In this document: positions 47,453-59,498 of the stretch, piece after piece | How positions within the stretch are numbered: the first letter of the stretch is position 1 | Layout of the letters: each line of letters begins with the position of its first letter | Assembly (NCBI GenBank): GCA_037974965.1 | Contig: JBBPFI010000009.1 | Coordinates: 1,178,001-1,242,000 of the forward strand | Source: Dacryopinax spathularia | Lineage: Eukaryota; Basidiomycota; Dacrymycetes; Dacrymycetales; Dacrymycetaceae | Length of the DNA: 64,000 nt | Reading direction: 5' to 3' | Program-made: the position numbers and the translations under genes | The notes under the pieces: model-generated | Seen by the model: the letters and a program-made list of their open reading frames with translations, nothing else | Told to the model about the DNA's origin: nothing | The model's database searches: none

Positions 47453-48089
47453 TCTCACACCTTTCTGGCGCGAACCAGTAAGCACGAAGTTACGACGTCA
47501 CCGTTTGAGTTTGAACGATGTCTGCTGCTCCAGGGCCAGCTGTATGCACCGGGGCGACAACACGTTCCTCAGGACAGCGAACGCGTATTCCACAGCGCCG
47601 TATATGGCACGCGTCGCCGAGCTCCAGTCCGCGCGTCGCCGAGCTTTGATCCCCGCGTCGCGGATCCGTGGTCCGCGCCTTTCGCGGGCGCCACAAGTTC
47701 GGGGATGATTGCAAGCAACTTCTAGTACTTTCAGGCGATCTACATCTACGAGTCGGGAAAATGAAATGCATTACTGGATCTTGAATGATCTGGATGTTCT
47801 GTTCTGTGCGAGGTGAGACTAGCAGGTCTATTAGTAATTACACATTACGCGTATGCGCAAGGGACTCTATGCATCTCCATCGGTTTCCACGGTCCCTCCA
47901 TCCTATCTCCCATACAGAGCTCTGATCTTAGCAGCTAAGCACGACCTCTTTGAAATTGGATGCTGAAGCCAGCACCACCTCAAGCTGATGAGAAGAGACT
48001 ACCACCTCCACCACCCGAAAGCGAGGTTCGTGCCCAGGGCCGAGGGAAGCAGACGCAGCACTTCTATTCATCGCAGTCGCACTCGGGAC
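47453..48089. other. intergenic region with a 5S-like fragment
   Basis: About 640 bp upstream of the hypothetical gene and downstream of the F-box-type gene. At about 47922-47942 a stretch (TCTGATCTTAGCAGCTAAGC) resembles the conserved core of fungal 5S rRNA, with TTGGATG 22 bases later. The rest of a 5S gene is not evident, so this is at most a relic. Confidence 0.25.
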
Positions 48090-49778
48090 TCACTGCTGTC
48101 GAATAGTCATCGAGCTCAGGAGGGGTCTGTGCCTGACGAGATCTGTTAGAATGTCGAGGTCGCAAAGTAGTTGGGAGGAGCGACGTACACTTCCACTAGT
48201 AGCTTGCATATCGCTCAAGTAACTGACCACTTCGCGCAGCCGCCTGGTAGGATGAAGACCTTCGATCTTCGCATTCGGAAAAGCAAGGAAGGCCGTACAA
48301 GCGAGGGACAGCGGCGACGAGATCTCTGCATCATCGAGGTGAATGATTCGCAGCGAGCGGATTGGCTGCCATGCCCCGCTTCGATCTATCAATCTCTCAA
48401 GTGCCCCTGCCCAGCCCCTGAAATCCACGTGTGCTAGGCGAAGGACGCGCAGTGATCGAGAGGGTCGGATTGCAGAGAAAACTCCTTGAACGCTGAGGGG
48501 AGTGCGTACACGTGCTGCGGAGGAGTCACCACGTTGGACCCAGCGGAAAACGAGAACTTCGAGGTCCGGCCACCCCGATACGAGTTTGGCAAGGTGGGAA
48601 TCGTCAAAAGTGAGAATTGAGATCAAATCGGATCGAAAGACGAATTCCCGGATATGGTGACATCCATGGAGGGCTTCCATATGAGACCACTCCAGATCTG
48701 GGCTTTGCCGGTATCCTGGACCACAGGGGAACCGAATGTGGAGGACTGTCAGATGAGGACAACAGGCTGCAACGGTTTCCGCCAGAACGCGAAGTGGTGC
48801 GTCATCTGGATCGAGGTTGATCGTTAACATGAGTTTGGTAATGTGTTTTCCTAGGTGGCGTACGAGTTGGCTCGTGTGTGCCACATCACCGGATAGGTGC
48901 AGAGACGTGAGCGAGGAATACCGTCCACCACCGACGAGGTTGAAGGCGTCCTGAAGGTCAAGAGCATCATGAAGATCCTGGGTATGGGTGAGATGCAATT
49001 GCACGAGGCCAGGCAACTTGGAAATCCTGTCCATAGCGACATCATCCAGGAGACCACACGTCAAGGAGATAAACGTGGGACGACGCAGGGCATCCAGTAC
49101 AGGTTTGAACAGCCGAGGGGAGTGCGACGAGTGGTAACCCTCTCCAAAGGGCCCAATCAGTTGGAACGTCTTAAGAGAGGGAGCAACGTTCGTGATTTGT
49201 TCGACGAGGACGCATATATCCCAGTTACACCACCGACTTTCGAAGTCCACTCTGATTCGTAGGTGCTGGAGAGTTGGCAGAAGGAGTTTCTCGGTAATAT
49301 CAAAGTCGAATTGAGTATCGAAGTTTACATCGAGCTTGGTCAGATTGGGAAACAGCGTCAGATGGGGGAAAGAGGTATGGAGAAAAAAGAGCGCGTCGCG
49401 AGACTCAGGAGCGACATGCGGCTGGCAGAAGTCGATGCGTAGCTCGCGAATGAGGCCGACGTAGAAGCACACGAGATCGCGCGGCTACGGCAGATAAGTT
49501 GTTGCAAAAGAAGCAAGATCATCCGGACGTACTCTGGTCAGCCAGTGACGAGTACTTGGATCGTGGTATTCGTCAGCAGGAGCATTGAGGCGATCCACAA
49601 CCATACGCCTCAAGTTGCGTATATGCGCATGAGTCGCGTATCGCCATCTATGGGACAACGCGAAGGGCGTGAGCCGACTGCCAGCCAACGCGACTTTAAG
49701 TAAGATCTTGCTATCATTGGGCAGAAAACCCAGGATCCGATCGAGCAGTTCGGGAACGAGGATGGAAGGGGCTGACAT
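48090..49778 (-). CDS. F-box-like / leucine-rich-repeat-like protein
   Basis: Two exons, 49778-49533 and 49484-48090, giving 546 residues. The 48-nt intron (GTACGT...CGTAG) contains the TAG that would otherwise stop the frame. The N-terminus is an F-box-like motif (ILVPELLDRILGFLPNDSKI, then LKVALAGSRLTPFALSHRWR), the usual Skp1-binding site of SCF ubiquitin ligases. The rest has repeated Leu-rich segments spaced like irregular LRRs: LIRELRIDF, FPNLTKLDVNFD, LLPTLQHLRIRVDF, YSSLTSLHLSGD, HLTVLHIRFPC, SLRVLRLAHVDF and PIRSLRIIHLDD. Such proteins are strongly expanded in Agaricomycetes and their substrates are mostly unknown. The last residues may change if GTACGT near 48188 is a donor. Confidence 0.78.
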
Positions 49779-50073
49779 GGTGGTTAATGGTAACCAAAAA
49801 GCGACGCGCTAGCTGGAGGGTCCATCTTCTATACAACGCGAGGCGCGAAGTCGGGAGCGTGGCTGCATAAGGGTAGGCTCGCGTCCGCATTATCAAGAGC
49901 GCCCTTTCTTCCTACCATAAAGTAGTATATGCTATTCTCAAGCGCTAGTCCAAGTCCTACGGTTTACCCACACCGGCACCAAGTGCTTTTGAGCAACCTA
50001 TTGTCGCACGCCCAAAGATCCAACGCTGCTGTCGCCGAGATCACTGCTTTGGCCAAGTGCGCGTCATTGTGCG

Positions 50074-52225
50074 ATGATTACGATTCTTACCCAAGAAATC
50101 GTCGCAAAGCTCTGGCTGCCTGCGCTCGATGCTCATGGCACGCCTGGGACAGATGATCCGCAGGTGCTACACGACTGTTTAATGCAATACGCCAAGGCAT
50201 GGGTGAGTCGATGAACTGGTTTGATGATCATCGCGCATGCTCACTTTTGAAACAGGAAATGATTGTCGAGAGATATCAAGACACCGTCACATGGCACCCG
50301 CAAATGCTTATACGACTGGCGTACTTCTTACTTGCCTGTCTTGAAGAGAGCGAGCTGCTGAAGGGTGACTCGTCACTGCGACGTGTACGCCAACACCTGA
50401 TTCCCCAGTATGTCATCGAGAATGTGATCTTACTCCGGCGAGATCTACACCTGGACTCCATGAGCTCGCTCGAACTCGACTTTGATGCTCTTACCCACCC
50501 TGTATTCTCGCTACGGCCGGCCATCCCTCATCCAGAACTCAGTATCCCCGGTCCCAAGACATGCTCACATGTCCGAGGCAAGCACCGATATCGATATCCG
50601 TTCCAACGACGAGACGGCGCGGCTACTGCTCTAGAGCACCGCTTTCTTCACCGCTTATACGAGATTATCGTCTTCGCGCCCGCGACTTCCCCGTTCGCGC
50701 GTAAGACGATCTACTTTGAATGGATGCCCCGCGCTGAGCAACTTCTGGTACGTTCATATTCCCTTCATGCCTGCCTGCGCTCTTCAGTTTCTTCCCAGAT
50801 AGACATCAAAACCTTCTTCGACTGTGCCCAAATCCGGTTCGATGAAGAATTTGGGCAAGTGTACATGTTCGCTCTGAAGCTCGTGCGGCTTCTGTCAAAG
50901 CGTTACGAGAAGGAGGATAAGAAGTTTCCGGAAGCCTTGGACGACGTAGAGCTCACCAACAGATTGCTGTACGTCATGTCGCGCGCGGCAAGCGAATATC
51001 TGAGATGCGCATACCCAGTTGCCCCGCCCACTCGGATCGACGAGGAGAGTAAAGAGATTCGCGAGCTAAACGAAAGGGCGCGGATTCATATTATTGGGAT
51101 GGGAATGGCGCCATATGGGTCCGAAAATACTCCGTACACTGCAAGGGAATGGTTAAAGCAGAATGCGCAAATATGGGTGAGTCTACGGTATGAGGCGACC
51201 TTACCGGTACAACTTGTGACGCTCTTTAGAAGGAGGTGGTCGACGATTTCGCCCACATGCCAGACGAAATCGACCCTATCCTCGGCCACCTGATTCAACA
51301 CCAGTATGAGATGCATGTCAATCTACATGTCGAGCACGATATCGAATGGGAACTGGACGAGAGCGTACTATCTTTTCCGTGGAGTGAAGAAGTCTATCTA
51401 CATCCTCCACCAAGTCTCCACGACTCTTTTATTCCGGATCCCGACGAGGCAGTCCCCGTGCTCTGCGGTCTTGTTAGCCGAGTAACGAGGTGTCTTACCG
51501 ATATCAATACAGATCAAAAAATGGATCAGTGGCTCGATGAGCTCGGAGTCCTGGTATGGGCTCCGCTTACTAGCTTCAAGCAGACGGTTGATTGACGCGT
51601 GGCTTTTTGCTAGAACTTCGCCCTCAAAAGATACTACGAGTTAGAGATCCCATACGAGCCTACTTGCTACCGAAATCTCCTCGATATCTTATGCACTCTA
51701 GGCCAAAATAAGCAGAGACTGAAGCGACCGCTCTCGTTGAGGTGGAAGTACCTGCCCGATGAAGCGCTTATCCATGCAAAACTGATGAGTCCGGCGGATT
51801 CATCTGTTGTCGAGGAACTGCGCGATTTGCCGTTGGTTTTCTGGCTTGACGAGAACAATCACGAGAGCCGGGAACCATCTCCATTGGGGCGTGTTGAGGA
51901 GAACGCAGGCCCTTGCGACACAGAGGGCACGCGCCTTCCTCAGACGCGTCCTCGCCCTCATATTTCTGAATCGCCGCTTCCGGCAGCGCGCGCTATCCCA
52001 TCCCCTTCAAGGCCCTCTAACACTTCTGTGGAACCACAAGTGTTGTCTCCGGGCGTTGTCGATGATGCAGCTACCGCTGCCCGGATACTAGCGGAGGTTG
52101 ACGATACTTTGGCCCTCGCTGAAGAACATCCGGATACCCTTACTTCTGCTGTCTTAGACCGCTTGATATGCCGGCTGGAAAGGCTTCAAACATATCTCCG
52201 AGCTTGCGGATCTACCAGACTCTAG
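50074..52225 (+). CDS. hypothetical protein, 644 residues
   Basis: I do not recognise this family, but the gene model is firm. Exons 50074-50202, 50256-50747, 50799-51176, 51230-51553 and 51614-52225 are each a whole number of codons, with clean GT...AG introns of 50-60 nt. The protein is mostly alpha-helical and rich in Leu, Arg and Tyr, for example IRLAYFLLACLEESELL, FGQVYMFALKLVRLLSKRYE and LVSRVTRCLTDINTDQKMDQ. No signal peptide or membrane segment is visible. The C-terminal 150 residues are Pro/Ser-rich, then end in a predicted helix (LDRLICRLERLQTYLRACG). The start ATG was chosen because it opens the first in-frame exon; upstream exons cannot be excluded. The gene is divergent to the F-box-type gene, about 300 bp away. 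Confidence 0.72.
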
Positions 52226-52539
52226 GTCCGCACTAATGTAGAAACTTCATTATTAATATGTGGATGAACACCGGTGAAATAATGTCTGTGGACTGCAGGT
52301 CCACACCATGCACAGGAACAGAGAACATGCGCGTGGACTTCAACTCGACGTCCATCCCTTGTCGGCGTGGGTACTCCCTTGCATTTGCTTGTCAAAGTAC
52401 AGTGGTGGTCATTCCGGTACTATTGGCATTGTATAGCAAGTGCTGGCCTTTACGATCGCACCGGGAACGATAAGCGGGGTAGTAAAACAAGCACAACAGG
52501 ATATGCCCAGGTGGACAATACATTATCTGGAAGAGCTGG

Positions 52540-54012
52540 TCAGTCTGTAAGAGCCTGGAGCTTGGCCTTCTTCATATTGTCCACCAGATGGACGCTGGCG
52601 TCGTAGCCCAGTGTGGACTCAGAAACGGAAAACCAGCACGCGGGATGCTCCTCGTAGTATAGCTGGCCAACGCAATCGACCGCGCCCGCAGTCAAGACAT
52701 GGGCCTTGCTCGCCCAGGTCAATACAGCCTGGTACATCTGGGTAGGACAAGTGGGCAAAGCTTTCCCTTGCTTTCAGAAGGCTGGCCGAACTCGGCCGGC
52801 TCAGTAAGGTTTGAGGAAGAGGAATCCTGGGTAGACTTCGGAATGCATAGATCCGCAGCGCCTTCCCTGACTGCAGCATACAGTAATTGGAGAGGAGATC
52901 GGACGGATAGGGACTGTTTTGAGATCATGCGCTTGTCGAAGTCATAATCGGATGCCGAGCGAGGGGGAAACACGGAAGCATGATCGGCGACCTCTGAGGT
53001 GGACAACACATCGCTCCCCAAGTCGTTGCCGGCTGTGCCATGATTAGCCGAGGAATACGCGCTTATGTTGAAGAGACTTTGGGGACCGTATGTCGCGCTT
53101 AAAGACGAGGATGATGATGGAGGAGACAGGTACGCCGGAGATTTGCTTGGAGTCAGGACATCAGCGAAAGAGCGGTGCCGCGTCGTAATTGGAGTGCCGG
53201 TCCCCGCGGCTGAGGCATGTTCCCGAGCCTCAGAATGAGGAAGACGGTCACTCGGCGCCGCAATCGTACAACAACCTTGAGAACTAGTTACAATCGACTC
53301 AGCGGGCGCGTCCATCTCTTCCAAAGGACTGCACTCGGAGAAAGGATACGGCGGTGCATGGACCAAAAGTCGTCTTGAGCAGCTTTCGCCCGCTGCGAAC
53401 CCTCGGGGATGTTGAAGGGAAGTGGAGAAGCAGGCGCTGTGAAGCACGTATTGAAGCTGTCATCGGGGCTCTGAAATAATGTTAGTAACGCTTCCAGCAT
53501 CTTAGCAGTGCAGGGCCGGACCCGAGGTGCGTTGGTTTTTGCAGAGTGGGAGGTTATACTTGAAGCGATGGATGGGGACTGGACATACCGCAGGATTGGG
53601 ACTGTTAAGTCCTCATACCGTGCATGATGATGGTGGTTCCAGGTAGGACCTGACCGGCGTGGTCTGACCGGGAAGGTATATGCGCTAATACAGCTTCCGG
53701 ATGGAGGGCATACTCGCGGACCAGTACCGGCTTCATGTTGGTGGGACGTTCGTGAGATATATCTTCTTGAGGCGATCGGCGTCTTTTGAAGATCTGAGTA
53801 CAGTGGATGGGTGTGGACACGTTCTCGAGAGCATGGCGGGAGCAGTCGATCATCGTCTGCACAGTGTGGGCGACCGCTTCGGGATGTCCTGCGACAGCCG
53901 CCGAAGTCTCCTGAGCATCCAAACGAAAACTCAAACTGCCCGCACTCGATGTCGAAGCTATCGTTCCCGCCATCAGTTGCCACAGCGTCTGTGGCCGAGA
54001 GTAAGTGAATAT
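52540..54012 (-). CDS. uncertain Ser-rich hypothetical gene
   Basis: Several minus-strand segments look coding but I could not join them with confidence. They are MAGTIASTSSAGSLSFRLDA (about 53973 to 53610), a middle part around MLEALLTLFQSPDDSFNTCF (about 53500 to 53390), a Ser-rich part (DVLTPSKSPAYLSPPSSSS, about 53160 to 52750) and an end MYQAVLTWASKAHVLTAGAV (about 52735 to 52540). They lie in different frames, so introns of 50-130 nt are needed. No domain was recognised. A further frame upstream to 54214 may hold a first exon. Confidence 0.35.
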
Positions 54013-54214
54013 ATGGGCACGCAGACTTGATTGGCAATATCATACGCGCCCGGGTCAACGAGGGATTGCGCGCCCAAACCATCGCCGTACGAAGCTTACG
54101 AAGTTCATGGTGCTGATAGCTGGGGTGCTTGACATCCGGGGGTCGAGACGCTAAACAGTCCAAGGGGTGAGAAGGGCGCAGTGTAGGATGTGATGTACCA
54201 ATGGGAGCGCACAC

Positions 54215-55490
54215 GGCGGGGTTGACTCAAACTCTTCAAGGGGATCTTCTTCTAGCATCGCTCTGCCGTCCCCATGAAGTGTACGAAGACTTATGGAGGC
54301 GTCTAGGGACTCGGAGGTTGGCGTTCGGCAGCCGAGCGAGATGAAGCTGTCTTGAGTTGGATGTTCGTCAGGAAGGAAGCCTTCAAGGAAACGACGCGGA
54401 CACGGCGCGCTCCCTTTTGATAGCCCTCGCGCGGTCACTTAACTGTCACGCAGTGCTTCAGCCATTAAGCTCGTCCCTCAACGACCACTCCGAATTCCGC
54501 TGCACACCCTTACTGCGTCGACTGAAGCGCTCTGACGAGAGACGTGTGCTCGTTTAGGAGGAACGTGATATTGGGAAAAGCGTTGTCGTAGACAAAGTGT
54601 TGGTAGATACACGATCAACATCACCCACCGGGAGATATTAGACTTTACAGCTCTTTATTTGCGCACCTCTGCTGGCATTCTGGGTTTCAACGGTCTCAAT
54701 ATAATAGTCTAAGGCTGCAACATACTAGGTCTCCGGCGATGCATACACCGCCAAGGCTCGGAGCTCCGGATAGCCGGTTTATAGGTCAATTAGTGAGAGT
54801 ACATATCCAGACTCGTGAACCCACGATGAGGAATTTTCTTCATTGTGCGCATCCCGGAGACCTACTTCACACAAGAAAGCCAAAGGAACGGGTAGGTCTG
54901 AGGTTGTTAGGAGCATGCAAATGCCGGGGTTGTACTATGAGACCTTGAGATCCCGCATGCGGAATAACTCCTTTGCAATGCAAGACACACTAGTCTGGCC
55001 AGATTAACACGTTCAACGACCCAAGGAGGTGGCATTAGCATACTATAGCTACATGTATCATTCATAGTAGAAGGTGAAGCAGCGCGAAATACACAGCTCA
55101 ATCCCGCCCCTATATGCCAAGTTTTTGTCCGAATCCCCTAGTATCCGCTCTTACACGGGTGTATAGCCACGTATCATCAGTGATACTCGCGTGGCGGTAA
55201 AAAAAGGCGTCCGCCGCACTGTGAACGGCCTCCCATGTTTTGGCTCTTTTCTTGATCCTCTACCTCAAGATTTACAGCCTGTCTTGGTCGGTTGCAAGAG
55301 CTAGTTCCAATTTTTCGCTGCTCCAAGCAGTATATTCACGACCTGCGCACCGCGTCGGTCAGTCATCGCAGCCAGCCTACCCCGAAGCCAACGAGACGAT
55401 TGTGTGCATAGGACAGTGAGCGACGGCATATTGCCACACATGCTGGTTTGTTGGATGCCGTGATTGATTTTGATGCAGACCAGCTAGGCG
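54215..55490. other. gene-poor interval
   Basis: About 1.3 kb upstream of DUF6532 copy 2 with no supported gene. A reading frame at 55410-55517 that gives DADQLGVARKPRR and ends at a GTGAGA donor could be an upstream exon of the next gene, but it lacks an ATG, so it is not included. Confidence 0.4.
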
Positions 55491-55583
55491 TTGCCAGAAA
55501 GCCACGTAGGTGAGAATCACCCGCCGACGTCCCGGCCGCCCGCCCTGAGGCGCAACTTGTCGAGTTCAGCGTTCGAAAGCAAG

Positions 55584-58500
55584 ATGGGGGGCACGAGTGC
55601 TCCGGGAGGCCGGGCAGGAAAGGGGCAGCTGGGAGGAAAGGTCGACAGGAGGAATGGGCCAGCGGTAGTGTCGCGGCTCGCGGAGGAGTCGAGTCTGCCG
55701 CCTACAACAGGTGCGCCCCTTGAGCTTCTGGATTACTTTATAACTGAGCCGCTTATTTTCCCCCCGCAAGCGCGATTGTTACTTGAGGAAGGCGCCGATG
55801 AATCAAGCGACTCGTTCGATCTTGTGGATGCAAGTGACTGCGAAAGCAATTCCCCCCGCCCTTGCCAAGAAGGTCGTCAGAAAGGCCGAGACAAGACTAC
55901 TGCTCCTATGACTACGCGTCGCATGTTCCAAATAGCGAAAACAAACGCAAAAGCCGTCCCTCAGAAGACAAAGACCAAGAGCCAGCAGCAATCCATGCAG
56001 GGCGTACGTCTTGGTGATCGTGTCGTGCAAGCTGGCGAGTACGACTCAACGCCAGGAAGTGGTGACGGAGTAGCGAAGCCTGATAATCGGGCGCGGACCC
56101 GACTTCCGCGCCATGCCAATATTGGCGCCGACCACGGGTCCACGCGTGCCTCCCCTCCACCGGCCGCACGCCGCCGGAAGGCGAGAAAGCAGCAAGGTAC
56201 GTCGCGCCGTATGATGCTCAGCAAATTGATACTCATGCTCACATAGCCTCGGAGAATTCCTCTTCTGAATCTGAATGGTACGATCTGTCAGTCGGTCCGG
56301 GCAAGGGTCGCCCTGCCGTCCGGAACGAGAACCACAGTCCTCGGGTGCGTCATTATGCTCTTCTCAGTGTATGACTGTACTGACGCGATAGCAGTATCGT
56401 GTCGTTTCTTCCGAGCGTATCTCGGCACCCAAGCCAAAAGGCCGCCTGGTGAACAAGACTCCTGTTCCACGGTCGCCTTCGCCAGCCACGCCTCAGCACA
56501 AGGCGTCCAGCTCACACGTCCGCATGGTTGATCAGAGTCCTCATACGAAGGCATTGTGCTCCCTGACAAACTCGTTCTATCGCATGAAGCTCAGCAATGA
56601 AAACACCTTTCCCTCCTTGGTGCAACGGGCAACGTGGGTGCGGCTCTGCTGGAAAGGCGCCTGCGAGAAGATGGACCTCCTGGAAGAGTACTACCATGGT
56701 CGCTTCAAGAAAAATTCCACCTACGCGGACAAGATGCGCAACATTGTGAGAGCTTCCAAACTGATGAGGCATCAACTGAACATCCTCGTAGATCGAGCAG
56801 CGCGATTCACAGTTGCGAGGAGAAGTGAAGAACTGCGCGGCAAGATTTGTCGCGCAGTACTACAACTTGCCGCTCTTGCAAGGAGCGGACGCTATCGTGC
56901 GTAAAGTGAACCGCCTGCTGAACAAGTCAAGGTTCATCTACGTCGACACTCAGGACGCTTACGTGCGTAATTGGCATTCTATCCGGATGGATGTTGATTA
57001 AGTTTAGCCTTACGAACATCCTTGCATAAGGGCAGTATATCGGGAGATGTGGTTTCGAGACGCTAAGAGCGAGGGGGTGAGGTTCCAGCAGGTGTTCCAG
57101 AAAGGATACGCGGCTACATTGGCTCTCGTCGTAACCAGTGTACTTCTCATTCATCCTCTGAGTTGCACGTACTGACGTACGCATTTAGATTCACTGTGGT
57201 ATTGAGCAATGGTCAACAGGGGAAAAGAAGCCATCCCGCATCCACAAGTTCTCCGATTCGTCATGGGGGCCCGTGTACGCCAAACACCTGAAGGCCGTCA
57301 AGCTGTATCAGACCACATGTCCTGCACGATATGGCAAATTGATGAACGACCTCCTGAAGCATGGGTTGTGCGTCCATTCAAGCCATCTTGTGCTCTCCAA
57401 GCTCATATGACCTTTCTGCCAGAATCCATAGCGGAGTATGGCAGCAAGCTGAGTCTTCTGATGATGACTACATGGCCGATTGGGTCGCAAAGAAGAAGGC
57501 ATCCGGGAAATCGCCCGATGACTCGCGCCTGCGGGAAGTATCAGATGAGGGATCCAAGTCTCTTAAGGAATGCGTCGAGGGCGACCACTTGACGCCCCTC
57601 GGGCGAGCGGCCGCAAACCTTCCCGACGAGACGATAGATATCGATGACTGGACGCTTTCGGATATCGCGAATGTGAGGCACCCGTCGCATTGCGGAAGCC
57701 GGACCATTCTCATAAGCTCGGAGGGCGCGGATCTGTCTAGCGTATTGGCGGAAGGGACCCGGCTCGCCATGGTCAATCATCGCAGTCTATCACCCTCACC
57801 CGAGGGCCTTTGCTCTACGCCGCAAACCTTCAATTTCTCCCGGATACCTTCGAAACATTCCCCTGTTCGGAATAGTCATGGTTCTAGCTCCTTGCTTGTG
57901 GAGCGACAAATGAGGCAATCCAGCGATGCTCTGGTCAACTGCGTCTTCGCGACGAGACCCCCTGTGGTGAGCAGCCCTCCATCGGCTACTCCCACCGGCT
58001 TCTTCGGTGGCCCCCCCTTAGAGAAGAACGAAGCATGGAAGAATAATCAAGCGGATTTGCCTGCGTCGAAGTTCGGTCGATCGGGCAATGAGCCTGCAGC
58101 GTGGAACGCAGGCGAGTCAGCTTCTTTTTGCCTTCAGTAAGTTGTGCTAACTTGTGCCGTCCCGTTGCAGACCCTGCTTCGCTGGCCTCATTTATGGATG
58201 AATCTCCGGAGAAAGGAGCTAATGCTGCTTTTGCACAGCTTCCCCCGTTCTCTTCCTCGGTGGCCGACAAAGAACAACTGGAAGCAGCTGATTTCGATCC
58301 GCCCACGCTCACGACTCTGCACTCTGAGAGTAGAGAGTCGCCCTTGCCGTCCCGTTTCCGCGCGCGGCCGATCGTGAAGAAGCTTCGTTTCCACGGCACG
58401 ACGACACCGAGCGCGAAGATTGTACGGCACCACGGCATTATCGACCCATCACCCGCGCCTAAATCGGGAAGAGACCTGATTAGCCGCATTGGGCTCGAAC

Positions 58501-59150
58501 CAGATCACTCGCTACCGGACATCACCCCCAGGATCGATACGCAGGCAACTCCATGTTTAGCTTCTGTGCCGTCTAAGCTTGATCCCCCCACCTCTAGGAG
58601 CAGGGCCCCCGCAATGGTACCTGAGAGAGGCATGACGTCAGGGCAACAAGCGAGAGGTCGAGACCGCTCTTTTCTGCCTCAAGGATGTTCCTTTCTCAAC
58701 CCTTTTGCAGATGCATCTAACAGCGCGAGTGTACACGACATGCTGCCGTTGGGAGTGGATGAAGCCGCGAAAGCGGTGTCTGTGGCGGCAGCAACGCATA
58801 CGACAGTACACGATGTGCCAACTGCCCCTCACTCAGTGGGAGAATGTTCCGGCAACCAAGCGTCAGCATCACGACTTCCAGGAATCGTTGTTGATGCCAA
58901 CCTACCAATTCACACCCCAACCTTGCCAACTCGGTCTCGTGGCCGTGTGGTCCCGGCGCGAAAAGGAGGAGCGCCAAAGAGCAGCCCCGGACCACGACAC
59001 AATGATAGTTCCCCGCCGATCTCGACCGCCGCCGAAGCTGCTCCTCCTTCTACGCGACGAGGTCGTATCATACGAGCTCCTGCTCGCTTTGATCCCGAGC
59101 CACCTATGACTGCAAGGCGTACGCGCCGCCGAAAGGCTAACAATTCATGA
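55584..59150 (+). CDS. DUF6532-type protein, copy 2, with long disordered tails
   Basis: Exons 55584-56196, 56247-56344, 56395-56745, 56813-56966, 57036-57139, 57189-57367, 57423-58111 and 58171-59150 sum to 1056 codons (1055 residues). The N-terminal 280 residues are basic and disordered. The DUF6532-like region, about residues 290-500, is rebuilt across five exons: PHTKALCSLTNSFYRMKL, YADKMRNILRGEVKNCAARF, FIYVDTQDAYVLYREMWFRD, GYAATLALVVTSIHCGIEQW and STGEKKP. This includes the family's IExxxxEWSTG-like motif. The C-terminal half is Ser/Pro/Arg-rich and ends in basic patches (ARRTRRRKANNS). The last intron needs a GC donor (CAG|GCGAGT, 58112-58170) to keep frame. The start is the first ATG of the frame, and an upstream exon is possible. 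Function unknown; a nuclear role is suggested only by the basic tail. Confidence 0.72.
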
Positions 59151-59498
59151 AGCGCGCGAAGTTACCATTCAGTTATTTTTCATGGCGACCTGCCATGGGT
59201 GAGCGCAGCTCATGTTCTATCTATGACCTATTCGTACGCGTATGCCTCCTTGCTATGCCCATTAAGCTATGCCTATGATATGTTTTGCTCCCATAAGCTA
59301 CGTTAGAGAGTACAGAAATTTCGTCCTTCTGTGACCGCATCGCAGACCCATCCGAAGTGCGGACCTAAAGGGTTTTAAAGGAGGCGTTTTAGGAATATCG
59401 GTGAAGGCTGACCGATGGCCGGGCTTCCTGGCCTGATTTTCAGATGTTAATTACCGACAAAATATTGCACTCTCCAATGCTCCTCAATCCGGACGACC
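59151..59498. other. left flank of the Plavaka gene
   Basis: About 350 bp between DUF6532 copy 2 and the Plavaka transposase start. The element's left terminal repeat should lie here or further left, but I found no convincing inverted match to the right flank. Confidence 0.4.

Noticed and set aside
49485-49487. In-frame TAG that seemed to break the F-box/LRR-like gene
   Set aside because: It is the last codon of a 48-nt GTACGT...CGTAG intron whose removal joins HWLTR to PRDLVCFYVG in the same frame, so the gene is not broken.
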